Part shown: positions 25,533 through 39,000 of the stretch, in pieces | Position numbering within the stretch: the stretch's first letter is position 1 | How the letters are laid out: every line of letters starts with the position of its first letter | The notes under the pieces: generated by a model | What the model was told of the DNA's origin: nothing | Seen by the model: only the letters and a program-made list of their open reading frames with translations | The model's database searches: none | Translations under genes and position numbers: made by a program | Assembly (NCBI GenBank): GCA_006384855.1 | Contig: VCJN01003160.1 | Coordinates: forward strand, 62,001 to 126,000 | Length of the DNA stretch: 64,000 nt | Origin: Tetraselmis striata | Lineage: Eukaryota > Chlorophyta > Chlorodendrophyceae > Chlorodendrales > Chlorodendraceae | Reading direction: 5' to 3'

Positions 25533-26415
25533 TCCCCCGACACCCACCCAACTACTCATTACCACTGCCCTGCATTACCCAGTGGCGGGGAGGGGCGTTC
25601 GGTGTCATCTGATGGTGGCATGGCAGCAAACATGGCAGCGCAGGAGCTTCCATGAGAGGTCTGCCGCCGCCATGTCTCCCCATCGCCCGATTCGCAGGTG
25701 GCGATATTCCACCTTTAAGTATCTACATACGCCATTAAGGTCGTAGGATAGGCGCTAAGGTACCCCCCCCCCCCCTCTCAGCCTCACTGGGGCCGTGCGC
25801 CTGCCTGGACATGCTATGGTGGCCAGTCCCGCTGTAACATGGGCAAGCCTGGATGAAACCCACTGGCAACACCGCCACCCATTCCTACGCGTAGTCCTTT
25901 CTCATCGGATCAGCGCGAAGTGTCCAAGCCTTTGCGTCACTCCAATAATTAATAAAGGCATTTGGCAGACGAGCGTGGGCGCCAATGCACCCACAACAAA
26001 CCAGGGACACAAGGCACATTACGGGCCTCGGTATGTTCGATTTATTTGGGGTGCGCAGAAGGCGGACGGTTTCTTCTGAGTGATTCATTGGAGGTGCGTC
26101 GGGAGCTGCAGACCCCCTCAATCTCTCTACTGCCTTGCCTTGCGCCGTCCATTCTCCACCTGGCAAGCGCTGCAAGCCCATTTCACGTGCGTCCCAACGC
26201 TGCCGCCGAGCGGGATGGCAGGTCCAAGCTGGTGCATTTAGTGCAACGCGCTACAGCGCGCCCACACGGCCGCAAAAAGGCCATAGAATCGCGCAGGCCT
26301 GCGGCCCGTTTTGCTACCTTGCTGGCTATCTATGCCACGCTGCTTGCGGTGGCAGGGGAGCAACCCCCCCCCCCCCCCTATCCCCCCCTAGAGCCCCTAG
26401 AACCACGCATCCAGC
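24564..26415. other. Spacer between ALKBH8 and the GT47 gene
   Basis: This should hold the ALKBH8 promoter (right of 24563) and the 3-prime flank of the GT47 gene (left of 26416). A minus-strand frame at about 24,610-24,745 looks weakly coding and could be an upstream exon. C runs lie at 25505-25531 and near 25764-25777. Nothing else is recognised. Confidence 0.5.
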
Positions 26416-29311
26416 CTAGTTCCAAAAGGTGTAGCTGGACGCCTTGAAGGCTCGCTTCTTCCGGCCGAGCTCCTGCAGGAATGTAGGCACACAGCGTCAG
26501 CGCACTGCGGTGGGACGTGGTCCCCGGCTGTGCGGCACTGCCGCCGACCGCGCCAACCTACCTCCATTATCATGTGGAAGGCGTCGCCCGGCTGCGACGG
26601 GTTGGGGTACGTCACCGTCTTCCACACCTACCACACCGCAGCGGCATGTGAGCGTTGAGGCGTAGCCCATATGTGGAGACCTGGCGCGTGCAGGGCTTGA
26701 GAGTGCTGCGATCAGGAACCGGCAGTGCGGTGCACCTGTGCAATGGCATCCTGTTTGCGTTTGATTTCCTCCTCGGGTAGCGCCCGCAAGATCTCAGTGG
26801 TGCGGTTTACGTCTTTCTCGGCAATCTTGACTGTGAGTTGCGTCCTGGGGAGGAAGAGAGGCAAGTTCCGGGGGGGGGGGGGGGGGGGGGGGGGGGATGC
26901 GGGGGGCTCAGCGCACTGAGGGGGATGAGGTGAGGATGGCAAAAGAAGGCACAGGAAGGGCGTTTGCGAGGTAGGTGGCAAGGGAGGGAGAAAGTGGGAA
27001 GGGCAACCACCAGTCCATGGTGTTTTCGTAGGGGAACTCGATCTCGTCAGCGATGATGACTGGGATGCAGCCGACCATCATGCCCTGCCGCCAAAACAGC
27101 AGTGAGAGAGCTGATAAAAGCTGACGCGAGCGGCGGTAGAGGTCAGGATATGGGAGTGGCTGCTGTGCCAATGTGGCAGCACCGCCCGTGCAGGTTCAGC
27201 ATGCAGAAGCACTGGGAGCAGATGGGCATACAGCAAAGCAAATAGGCCACCTGGTACGCGCGCAGTGTCCAGGGGCTCCATCCGCGCGGGCACAGGCAGA
27301 ACACTGACTTCCGCATGTCTTCGTAGTAGCACCGCTTGTCGCACTTGGGGCTGGGCGTGGTGAAGACAATGTCCTTGTCATGCCTACGTGGGCAGTGGCA
27401 GTGAGGAGGAAAGAGGGTGAGGGGGGGGGGGGGGGGGGGGGGGTTCAGGACGCTTGCCAAATGTCACTGTGGCCGCTAGGGTGAGGCAGGGGCGGCTCAC
27501 TTCATGTTCTGTTCCATGATGATGCGCAGCCCCTTGCTGTACGATTTGCCGCCGGCGTTCTTGATGGTGCCCCGAAAGGAAGCGAAGATGGAGCGCTTCA
27601 TGTTCTTCGCGCGCAGCTCCCCGTTCCAGAGCTTCTTCTCTGGCTCCAGCCCTGGACACCGCGCAGTTATCCGCCAGCGCTTAACCCCAAGCCCCCCCCC
27701 CCCCCCCCCCCCCCCCCTCGGCCATTGCATCCGCTGCCAAACCCCTCTTTCCACCCCAACCCGGCAAGAATCTGATCTGCCGCACCCACCTGGGATGACA
27801 ATGTCCTTCCAGGTGTTGAACTGCTCAGACAAGGAGCGGTCGCCCTCTGGCGTCATGAAGATCGACTTCTTGATCACCTTCTTCCAGTCCTTGAAGATGT
27901 GCGGGCCGCGCGCACCCGCAAATACAAAGACATGATCCCGCCCCTGACAGCGCCGCCTCGATGTATCAGTTGCTGCGACCCTACATCCGCCGCCGCTATT
28001 GCTGCGGCTGCCACAAGGGTGTGAGCATGGCAGCAGGGCCTCACCTGGGTTCGGTTCCAGTACGGATGATCGTTGATGACCATCTTCATGGCTTTGTGGA
28101 ACCTGTGGATGCGGCAACTCGCTCAGGGCAGGGCAGCAGCAGGAACCCTCACACAGCGGGCATGGCTGCCAGGCGCTCACCACTTGTTGGTGTCCTCCAG
28201 ACCCGCCTTCCCAAGCAGGCGGTTGGCCCGGAAGAGGTAGCACTCCCCGTAAATGGGCACGTAGAAGAACTCCGCCTCCTGAGCCGTATGTGGCCGCGCG
28301 ACTCGGTGCCATGTTGCGGTGAGTGAGAGGGCTGGGGTGGGCGGGGCGGGGCGGGGCGGGGCGGGGCGGGGCGGGGGTTGTGTGGTTCCGGGGGTGGTGC
28401 CGGTTTACCTCGGGGTCCAAGGTGCGGTACGAGCTGTTCAGGATGGTCTCGTGGATGTAGATCTCGGTGCCGTACTGGTCGGTGATGCAGCGCGGCTGGT
28501 CCTTCTTCAGCGCGATATGGTACTCCTTGGGCAAGTCGTACACATATATCTGCGCAGGCAGCGCAGGTCAGGCTGACGGTGCCGCCACGTTGGGGGCAAG
28601 CGCTCATCGCACCGCCGACCAGAACGGTCCAGCAATATGCACTATGACATATATCACACAGCCCGCAGACGCGGAACCGGTACCTTAAAGTCAGTCGCTT
28701 TGGTCTTGCTGGGCGGCAGCTGCAGCTGGGCGGAGCCGGCCAGGGTGATGCCACCATGAGAGGTGTGAGTGGCGTGGGTAGGGGGCGGCGCTTCAACTGC
28801 ATCACCTGTGCATGCACCCCACCTTGTGTCAGCATCACCTTTGCTCACAGCTCCCATAAACTGAGGGGGGATAAGGAGGCTGCCACGCACCCTGGGCCTG
28901 CTCCACCTTCTTACTGGCCAACTGATTGGCTATGCTCACCGCCTTGGCAGACTCTGTGCGCACCGCCTCGGCATGGTCCTGCCATTTCTGGCGAGCCTCC
29001 CGTTCCGTCTGCACCGTTTTCTCTAACAGCTGTGTCGCGCACACGGACACGCGCGCACGCATGACACATCGGCAACCTCAGCTGCGGCCTCAGTTGTCCC
29101 TTGCGGCCAAGTTGTCCTTTGACACAGATCAGAAGCGGAGCAGCTCGTGAGGTGGAGTAGCAGCAGCGGGCGGCAGGATAGACATAAGCCCCACCTCCCA
29201 GTATGCAACATCCTGATGCATGTGAATCACGATGACGCAGAGCAGCGCCAGGCAAGCGCCCGAGAGCAGCAGCAGCAGGCGGCGCTCCGCCTGCCTGGTG
29301 AGCCCCCCCAT
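26416..29311 (-). CDS. Exostosin-family (GT47) glycosyltransferase, type II membrane protein (13 exons)
   Basis: Exons, high to low: 29311-29195, 29029-28891, 28805-28684, 28549-28409, 28278-28181, 28102-28045, 27943-27790, 27651-27501, 27383-27251, 27084-27011, 26844-26736, 26627-26562, 26472-26416. They sum to 1,419 nt (472 aa), with GT-AG junctions in matching phase. N-terminus: short cytosolic part with arginines, then a signal anchor (about 11-30, LLLLLSGACLALLCVIVI), then a coiled-coil stem (about 40-85). The exostosin domain runs from about 127 to 440: IYVYDLPKEYH, AEFFYVPIYGECYLFRANRL, DHVFVFAGARGPHIFKDW, KRSIFASFRGTI, FCLCPRGWSPWTLRAYQ, and the donor-site signature GMMVGCIPVIIADEIEFPYE. 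Known: algal and plant GT47 enzymes build xylan, xyloglucan, pectin or arabinosylated wall glycoproteins in the Golgi. The substrate cannot be told here. One intron carries a (GGGGC)n tract, several have G or C runs. Confidence 0.92.
28338..28377. repeat. (GGGGC)n tract in a GT47 intron
   Basis: About seven GGGGC units on the plus strand lie in the intron at 28279-28408. The gene is on the minus strand, so its RNA is C-rich here. The plus strand can form a G-quadruplex. Confidence 0.95.
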
Positions 29312-29818
29312 CGCGCGCTGAGCGGCAGTGTGGCAGGATTCGCGGCCAGTGTCGCCGCGCGAGCGCGCGGGGGGGGGGGGGGGGGGGGGGGGGCAGTGCG
29401 CCGGGTTTCCTGCGGGTGTTACTAGGCCTCGCAGATTGGGAGCTTCAGGGGGCAGGATGCTCTTGTGCGATTTGGCACCGAACAAGGCGAAGTCGTCGCG
29501 GGGCTCAGGTCGGGCCAGTGCTCACTCGTTTGCTCGACGCCTGGACGCTGCTGACGAAAAAAGGTGTGCTGGAACACGGGAAGGCTGGAAGAAAGAAAAC
29601 TAATCAAATGTTGACCTGTTTTGCCCGCCGGCCGCCGCGCCGTCGTCAACGCCAGTAAGCAGCGAAAGTCGCCAGCTCAGCATTAATACCACACACCAGT
29701 ACACACGTACACACGTACACACTCGTCTATCTCTACTGCTGAGATACTAGCGTAATCCTTACTACCTGGGTATATTTGATTTTATTGCCTGGGGATAGGA
29801 CTGGAACCAGTAGTCGTG
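29312..29818. other. Spacer: GT47 upstream region up to the DIRS element
   Basis: It holds a G run at 29370-29393, just upstream of the GT47 start and so in its 5-prime UTR or promoter. Short ACACGTAC repeats lie near 29,700. No gene was seen. Confidence 0.5.
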
Positions 29819-29990
29819 AAACTGAGCGTTTTCAATTGCCGTGGATGTAGCTGTACGCAGGTTGCGAAGTACAGCTGGAGACCGGCATTTGAAAATGCCG
29901 GTTTTCCGTGCCGTAGCCCGCCGCATATAATGCGGCGGCTGTCAGTATGATTGCTCATTCTCTCGTCGTGCTAACCGGCGCTCTGATTTA
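29819..29990 (+). repeat. DIRS repeat A1
   Basis: Matches A2 at 44203-44372 with about 97 percent identity. It contains two short perfect hairpins (29881-29902 and 29918-29938) that are kept in A2. Confidence 0.9.
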
Positions 29991-32900
29991 CGTCTGTTCT
30001 ACTACTGACCTGCCACGAATCTGAGCACCATGTCCCTCTTCCACCGCTTGCTGCTACTTGCAGCCTTCGTCTTACTTGCAATCTATGATGGGAACAATGA
30101 TCACGAGGCTGGCCCTTCGGAGGGTCCGTCCCCGTTCGACAGGCGCGTTACTCAATTAGAGGACGCTATCAAGGAGGCTTCTCGCGACATCAAATCTGCT
30201 GAGGAGATGCTTCTCTCTACTGAAGGAGAGAGATCTCGTGAGCACTACCGCACGCTCATCGAGAACTACACAACGCGAAGGACTGCTCTGGAGGCGCAGC
30301 TCGATGCTTTTATTCTCAAAAGCGAGGAGGCCAACAGAATCCCGGAGGGAGCCAAAGGCAAGGCGGAGGCTCCTTCTGCTCCTTCTTCGCGTCGCTCGAA
30401 ACGCGCTCGGCGCATGGCGCAGGACGACGACTCTGACGACTCCGACGACGACGACTTCAGCAGCGACTCTAAGCTGCTTCCTCGAGAGCTTCCCCAACCC
30501 TCTGTAGGTTTCAAGGATAAGCTCACTGGTAAAACTCACGTTATCCGTACCCAACATTTCAGTTTATGGCGCTCGTTTTTTATATTACTTGGCAGCTATA
30601 TGATACTATGATCCAAGCATACCCCGATATGAAGAAGGAGGTTCCCGCCAAGCGCCCCGTCCCAGTAGTAGAGGAGATGAAGTCGTCCACTTCAGAGTGG
30701 ATTGTACCTCGCTTTCTTAGGAATCTGCTTCGTACCACATACGAAGAAGCCATGATTCTATGCCTTCGGCACAAGTTTTCCTCCGATACTGCCGACATGT
30801 ATCGTGGAGATGATATCTGCGGCCCAGATATGACTCCGTCCCCCAGAGAAAGAGCTCGTAAAGCTATGAAGCTGACGAAGCCCTCGTATAGTAAGGCAGA
30901 TCGGGTTTCCACCAACACTGGAGGAGGTGGTCGCGGCGGTGGTGGTGGCCGTGATTACGGCAGCAAGCGTAGTGGCCGTGGTGGCGGCGGCGGTAATCGT
31001 TTTGGAGGTCGTGGTTATTACAATAATGGTTTCAATCCCCTTACTTGCTATGGCTTCAGTTATGGCCGGCAACTTATTGGCGCAACAAAATAACCATTCC
31101 GGCTTGTTACCTTCTGGTGGTCGTGTTATCGGCCCTTGCCATGGTTGTGGCGCGTTCGGCCACTTGAAGCATCACTGCCCGAATGCCAAGAAGGGCTGAT
31201 CTGATATACATCTCCGGATGTGTACACGGCTTCCTACAGCCTGTACTTGATACTTCGCTGTGATAATGCACCAGTGCATTGATCCTCTGGGATTTAAGAC
31301 TGTCCATGCAGCTCTCTTTGTATTTTCATCTTTTATTTCCAGCTCGGGTCGATGGCTTCCTGAAGCTTGTGTAATGTACCTTTGCTGTCCGTTCAGCATT
31401 TGGTTTGTAAGTAATGCCTCTGAGGGTGGCTGACTCTGATTCAGCTTTCATTTTGCTTTTTCTTCGCTACTGTTTCTCTATGTCCTTTGGCTCTGATACC
31501 TATTTGATTTGCACTTATTTTCATTTGTATCGTTGATATGATTCATTCTTTTAGCTTACTTGTGCTTGAGCATATTTTTATATGTCTCTTGGAGCTTTGT
31601 ATGCTCATTTCTTTGTCAGATATCCTTTTGATATCTTTTAGTCTTTGGATTTCAAATTTGATTTTGAATTTTGGATTCTTCTCTCTCCCTAGTTTGCAGC
31701 AGAATGTCAGCAGTTATATTCATTATGTCTGTTTTTGGCTGCTATGTTACAGGTACCTCTTCTGGTTCTCATATAAATCATCCTGATGATGAGTTTCACT
31801 GGGCTCTCAGGGAGCCTCTAGACAGATTTGAGATGGAGCAGGGCGCACCCATGTTCAGAGTTGGTAGTCTGAAGAGGTCACCCCGTTTTGGCGTTCTATA
31901 TGCCGCCCTCGCTCATGGGTCCTGCGATGGATCGAGGATGGCTTTTCTCTTCGTTGGAAGACAGCCCCCCCTGCACCAGCTGAGTTCCCCAACCTTAGAA
32001 CGGCCCACCAGAATTCAGAGTTTGTGGATGAGTGTGTTGCTGAAATGATGGCTGCTGGCCATGTTTATGAGACATCTGATAAACCTACTGTGGTTAGTCT
32101 TATAGGCGCCGTGCCTAAAACCCCGCTCTGATAAGCTCCGGCTCATCATTGATATGCGTTATGTCAATGAGGCTATTGATTGCCCTAAGTTCAAATTTGA
32201 GGGTCTATAAGACCTCAAAGATATTATGATGAAAGGTGATCACATGATCGCTTTCGACTTGAAATCTGGTTTCAGTCATGTCGAGTTTTATTCCTCTGCA
32301 AAACCTTGTGTCGCCTTCCAGTGGAAGGGCAAGTATTACATGTTCAATAGCTCATCTTTTGGATTGAAAGTGGCTCCTTATTTATGCCTTTGCTAAGACC
32401 ATGTCTGAGCTGGACAGATACTGGCGAAGAGAGGATATTCGTGTCCTACCCTACCTGGATGATTTTCTATTTTGTGCCCCCTTAGCTGCTGTTGCATCAG
32501 TGCTAAGCAGAAGAATTATTTCTGACTTTGGTAAGTCAGGTTTGTGTCTCAATATGGAGAAGAGCACCCCAGCTCTCGTTCAATTGCTCAGGCATTTGGG
32601 CTTTATGGTAGACTCTGCCACCGGTGCTTTTTCTGTGCCAGAAGACCGATGGGATAAGTTACAGCAAGGCATCGCTGAATTGTTGTATGCCAGCAGAGGC
32701 AGAGTGTCTGTCCGCAAGTTGGCTAGTATTATCGGCCAAGCTATCTCCATGAGGCTGGCTCTGGGCTCTTTTGCTCAGCTCTATACCCGGCATCTGTATG
32801 CCGTTCAAAATTCAGTGTGTACCTGGTCCTCCTGGGTTTCTCTCACACGTGAAGCTAGAAATGAATTGTCGTTCTGGGAAGGATTAGACAGAAGTTCCCG

Positions 32901-35234
32901 TGTGGGCAGAATCTGGCCTCGTCAGCATGTGGTGGCGATTAATTTGGAAACTGATGCCAGTGATGTTGGTTGGGGTGGTCTTCTGTTTAATGGCCTGTCA
33001 GATTCCCATCAACTTATCGCTCATGAGTTCTTCTCTCTGTGGGAGAGAGCTCAGTCCTCTACCTTCAGAGAGTTGGCAGGAGTTATCAGATGCATAATGT
33101 CTTTTCTTACATTTTGTGTTGGCGCACTGGCAGTCATCCAGGCTGATAACCAGAACCTCCCATGGATTGTGGGGAAAGGTAGCAGATCTATCCCTATTAA
33201 TGATCTGGCTACTGAATTACACCTTCTGTGTGTAAAGTATGATATCACTCTGGATTTACACTGGGTTCCCAGAGAAAGGAATGTCCGTGCCGACGCTATC
33301 AGCAAATATGAGGACACTAGTGACTTTATGTTACACAGTAATTATTTTCAGATGTTGGATGCCCGATGGGGTCCTCACAATGCTGACCTCTTTGCGAGCA
33401 GCAGAAGTGCACACTGTAGTGTGTTCTTTTCTCAGTTTTGGTGCCCTGGCACTAATGGTGTCAACTCTATGCACCATGACAGGTCTCAGTTTAATTGCTG
33501 GATTAACCCCCCTTTCAGAATGGTGGGTGATGTGCTCAGGCACATGCACACTTGTGCTGCCACGGGCACTTTGATTATCCCCTTTTGGGGCTCCTCCTCG
33601 TGGTGGCATATCCTTGCACCTGACGGTGCTCACTTCATTGACGTTGTCATGGACTGGCTGTGGCTCCCCAGGGAGGACCCTGCCCTTTTTCTCCTGGGCC
33701 AGAACAGCGGCAACCAGAAATCATATCGACCGCCGTCCTAGGACATTCTGGCCATCCGGATCGACTTTTCACGGTCATGCCCTCCAGTTCTCCCGCTCGC
33801 GGACCGCTGCGTCCACGGCGGCTGCCCACGCTGCTTCCCCTCCCGTTGGTTCTGAGATGCCGGCGACCCCTTGGGATGAGTTCGGTATTAATAGAGATGA
33901 TCCCGTCGAGTGTTCCCTTCTGAATGACCTTCGTAATTCTGCTCGTAATACTGTCGCCGAGAGCACCGGCTCCGGCTATGCCTACGCATGGCGCCGCATC
34001 CTGAAGTGGTGCACCTCCCTCTCAGTTCCCAGGAACCCCCTGCCAGCATCGGATGAGACGATGGCTCGCTATTTACAGTTCATTGCTAATGCGGCTGAGT
34101 CGTACTCGGTAATAAAAAACAGCTTCCGCTGCGATTGCGTTCCACCAACGTATTAATCTTTACAATCACCTTCCGACCCTCTCTCCGTGGGTCGCTATGG
34201 TGAGAGAGGCACAGCACATTTCCGCTATAATACGCGCGGACATTTTAATATCGCGCACGCGCGGGACACGAGTGTAAAAAGCCGCGTCAGCGAGACGCCC
34301 CGCCCAGCCGCCTCACCCATTGCAGGGCCATCCTGGCCCGGCCCACCGTGCGCACCAGCTACCCGCTCTCGACCAGCGCCCTTCCAGGGTAGTGCACCCA
34401 TAGCGTTGACCGACATGTAGGTGGGAGCATAGGCGCCGAGGGCGCCCCATCTGCCTGCGAGACCGGCACCTCCAGGTGGGTTTGGGTTGGGTGTGGCTCG
34501 CAACCACCCACTCACTCACGCACTCGCTGCCACGGGGATGAACACGCCGCCATCGCCATCCCCGTCCGCGTGGCCGTTTTTCGCCCATCGTGCTCCTTAT
34601 GACCACTTGCATGAACGCACACGAGGGTTTGTCGAGTTTTTCCCTGTCAAAGAAGTTACAAGCGTTCTCCTCACTGCCTCTCTGCTGCACATGTGCCGCA
34701 CATCACGTAGGGAGGGCTGATGGCGGCCGTAAATCGGCGGAGCCGCGTCCTAGAGGGCGAGTGCCTAGAGTGCTTGGTGGAGTGCTTCGATGAGGCCTAC
34801 GCCTCGGACCCACAGCGCTACAAGAACACCGCCTGCACAGCCTGCTTCGGCCCTCTCCTGGCCTCAGTGGCGGTCGTAGAGCGGGCAACGTGGGAGGCGC
34901 AGTTCCAATTGGCCGCGTGGAATGAGCTCGGCCGGGACTTCCCCTGCCGCGCAGCAGCACTCCTCTCTGACTGCTGCCGGCATTGCCGCGCTGCAGCCTG
35001 TATTGTATTTATGTTTCTTGCAGCACGGCGGCGCTGCATGTGCGACGCCGTGATGCAGAATGCCCTGCCGCGCAGCAGCAGTCCCCTCTGACTGCTGCCG
35101 GCATTGCCGCGCTGCATTACATGACTTCCTTTTTCTGGGGCAGCTCAGGAAGCCATGGAAAAGGCGGCGTCGCTGATAGTCACCCGCATGCATAGGCGGC
35201 ATTGCGGGAGGATGCCAGCATGTGTGTAATTACA

Positions 35235-35649
35235 TTTCCAACCTATTTCTTTGCCGCACGGGATGTGTTAAAGGTGTGCTCCGGGAACTTGCGCTTCAGG
35301 CTGGCATGTGTCTGCTCATGCTTCTCTCGCTTTACCTTAGCCACATGCCTAGTGCCTAGACAATCTGCGCAGCCATAACATCACATCCCTTTTAGTGACA
35401 TGTTGTGTAAACACAATGACTATAAATGACATCAAAATATAATTGCAGCATACCTTCAGCACCACAATTGTGCCATTAGTCCTTGTGGCAGTGAAGATTT
35501 CTGTGGCATCAGCAACTAGCTGGATGCTGAGAGCATCCCCGGGTTTGATGAGCCCTTCCTTCAGCAGTAGCCTGGCACAATGCTAAAGCACCAGCTTGAG
35601 ATCCATTGTGCTTGATATCATGTCCTCCGTAGTGCTGAGCCCCAAAGCA
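35235..35649 (-). pseudogene. 3-prime part of an unrecognised gene split by the Ty3 insertion
   Basis: Minus-strand reading gives KEGLIKPGDALSIQLVAD and then TEIFTATRTNGTIVVLK at about 35,450-35,560, followed by a GT donor-like site. A last exon-like piece ends in SLKRKFPEHTFNTSRAAKK and a stop at about 35,236. One in-frame stop interrupts the first segment, so the copy appears inactive. Its left neighbour across the Ty3 element is 41795-43050, and together they look like one gene before the insertion. I do not recognise the family. A transposon-encoded or host-derived protein are both possible. Confidence 0.45.
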
Positions 35650-35654
35650 GCCAG

Positions 35655-36011
35655 TGTAAGTACTCGTGGCAGTACTTAGTGAAACAGGGCTCTTACTCGT
35701 AGCGTTTGGCGAATTGAGTTGGTTGCAGAATGTAATCTCTTACAAGTTGCTGGTGGCATTCGATATTTATCCTATTGCGGTCCGACTCGGCACCGCGGAC
35801 AGGCAGCTAGTATCATGATGATTAAGGAGTTGTAGCGCGTACTGTATGTTACAAGGAATATTACTGGCGTCTGGTTGTGGAAGTACCAGTAAATAATACG
35901 CGTGCTGAAATATCAGTACGGCAGTACATGCGCGTGCTGAATACTTGGCCATAATCTCGGCGTCAATGGTTTATGATGGTATTAGGGTAGTCGCTAGTCG
36001 CAACCCTAACA
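35655..36011 (-). repeat. Ty3-type LTR (left copy)
   Basis: 357 bp, TG...CA ends; about 99 percent identical to 41433-41789. Confidence 0.95.
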
Positions 36012-39000
36012 CTCCCACCCCTCTGACATATGACGAACTGGAAAGTGTCTGTTCGCGTCGCCGAAGGCCTGGCGCAGATGTCGGTTGGCGGTGGAAGCGT
36101 GATATAGCAGTGTCTCAGCAACAGTACGTGTCAACGCTCCGGGATGGACTGTGGAAAACGCGACGGGTGGCGCGCTCGAAGGTTGGCGTATTCCTTTGAG
36201 CGTAGCGTGTCTTGCAGATGTCGGCTCGTCCTCGCGAATCGTGTAGCGCCTCGACACGTCGCAGCGCGCTTTATGGCTCCCAGCTGTCATGACTTGAGTC
36301 GTAGTTCAGCCAACGCACCAGAAAGACGAGGCAGCGTCCTCGCTTGTACAGATCCTCGCGGCGCTCGATAGAGAAATCGAGCACGCGTTCAACGACGAAC
36401 TCGTCCACAGGGGGCTCCACACTGGACGGTATTGTATCGGGCTGTGCATCTGGGTTGACGCACTGGCGCAGTCGACTGATGTGAAACACATTGTGGCAGT
36501 CGAACGTTGGTGGCAGGCGCAGACGATACGCCTGGCTTGAGATCTTGGCTGTGACCGGGAAGGGGCCGATGTAACGCTGTCGGAACTTGCGCGCCGGCTG
36601 GTTGCGTATGAGCAAGTGCTCCGTTGAGAGCCAGACTTTGTCTCCTTCTGCGAGCTCAACAGGGCTGGTTTTGCGGTCGGCATAGACCTTTTGATATTCA
36701 TCAGCAAGCTTCAGTTGCTCAGTAATCAACATGTGAATATCTTGAATATTTGCAACTGTGTTGCGTGCATCTTGGTTGGCAGTAGCAATCAGATCAGGTG
36801 GTGTAAGTGGCATCATGCCATAATTGCCTCAAAAGGGGCATAATGTGTTGCTGAATGGACTGAATTGTTGTAAGAAAATTCAGCAAGAGCCAAATGACTT
36901 AACCAAGAGTCATGTTGCTTGTGAACAAACGCACGTAATATTTGCTCAATAGTTATGTGGGTGCGTTCAGTTTGACCGTCAGTTTGCGGGTGATAAGCGC
37001 TGGAAATATTTAGCTTAGTTTGCAGAGCTGTAAACAATGATTTCCAGAACACTGAAGTGAACCTGGGATCTCTGTCAGAGATGATACATCTGCTGAGACC
37101 ATGGTGTCTGTAAATATTGTCCAAATATAATCTGGCCAGCTGTGTTGCATCAATCTTAATATTGCATGGCACAAAATGTGACTGTTTGGTGAATGTATCA
37201 ACAAACGTAGCAATAGCATCATAGCCATCCACCTCAGGTAAGTTGGTTATAAAATCCATTGAGATTATCTCCCAAGGCTTGGTTGCCTTTGGCAAGGGAA
37301 ATAAAGAACCATGAGGCTTGGTGGTAGCTGCTTTGATTCTAACGCAAGTATCACAGTGTTTGCAGTAATGCTTGACTGTGGTATTCATGCGTGGCCACCA
37401 AAACATACGCAGTATGTTGGCAAGAGTGCGGGTATGGTTGGGATGTCCATTACCAACATGATACTCCTCAATGATGAGTTTTCTCAGTTCAGAATCATTG
37501 GGTATACAGACCTTATCTGCCATGTAGTAGAGACCATCAGTCTCATCTTGTCGCACACCGTTGGGGGTGCGTCCATGACTGTAGGCAACATCAGTGATGT
37601 AGGCAGCTTTGATCTTGTTTATTAGCTTGCTGTCAATCTGCAAGGCGGACATTGCTGACAAATAGTCCTGCATTTGTTCAAGGTCAGCTTCGACCAGCTG
37701 GTTTTCATATTCAGTCAATGCATAATGCAAGTCAGGGCGGCGAGAGAGAGCATCAGCCTCATTGTCAGCGCCTTTGCGATATAATATCTGCAACACAGGC
37801 TCATTATTAGTCTGTGGGTTGACTGCCATGTATGGTGAGATTTCATGTAACCATAGGGCATGGCGTCTGCCTAGTCCTTCCTGTGTAGGCAAATGCCTCA
37901 ATGTGGCATGATCAGTTATAGCTGTAATACGGCGACTGCCTTCCAAGTAGCAGCGCCATTCTTTCAGAGCACATACCACACCCAAGAGCTCCTGGTCATA
38001 GGTGGGATAATTTGTTTGTGCAGCCTGTAATGTCTTTGCATAATAGCTGCAAGGGTGTAAGTGGCCATCAGCATTAGCCTGGGGCAGAACTGCACCTAAG
38101 GCATATTTGCTGGCGTCAGTAGCCACTACAAACTCAGCATCTTTGCCGGTGACAGGGCTTGCCAGCACTGGGGACTGGCACAAGGCTTGCTTCAGCTTTA
38201 CAAATGCAGCTTGGCATTCAACTGTCCAATCAAATATTTTATCCTTTCTTGTGAGGGCATATAACGGTGCTGCAATAGCAGAATAATTGCGCACATAGCG
38301 TCGGTAGAAATTGCAGAAACCAAGATATTGTTGGACATTCTGAACGTTCTTAGGCCTGGGCCAATCCTGAACAGCCTTGATTTTATTAGGCGAGGGTCTT
38401 AGGCCAGCGTGTGATACCATATGTCCAAGGTATTCTAGTTCATTCTTGGCAAACCAGCATTTTGTAATCGTAGTCTAATGTCAGACTCGAGCATAGTAAG
38501 AGCTGTGTCCAAATGTTGCAAATGTTCCTCAAGCGAGTTGCTAAAAATCAAGACATCATCCAGGTATACAAGTATAAAGGTATGCTTGTGTGGCTGGAGT
38601 ATAGATGTCATCAGGCGTTGAAAAGAGGAGGGAGCACTGTTGAGTCCAAATGGCATTACTAGCCACTCGAATTGGCCATAGACAGTTCGGAACGCTGTCT
38701 TAGGAACATCAGGTGGATTAATCCGGAGTTGGTGATAACCTAAGGCGAGATCAAGAGCTGAATAGACAGTAGCACCAGATAGCATATCAAGTAATGCATC
38801 AGCAGGTGGAACAGGGAACTCGACCTTTTTGGTGTACTTATTCAATTGACGGTAGTCAATGCACATGCGCAGACCGCCATTGGCCTTGCGGGCGAAGAGA
38901 ACAAGAGCTGCATATGGAGAGAAGGACTCCTGTATAAACTGTTTCTCAAGAAAAGAATTCAGTTGTGTTCTTAGTTCCTCTAATTCTGCAGGTGATAATC

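Noticed and set aside
27504-27935. 143-codon plus-strand frame
   Set aside because: Shadow of GT47 exons; it spans introns and a C run.
34720-35091. 123-codon plus-strand frame as a host gene
   Set aside because: It looks weakly coding but lies inside the nested element and has no recognised domain; it is only mentioned there.
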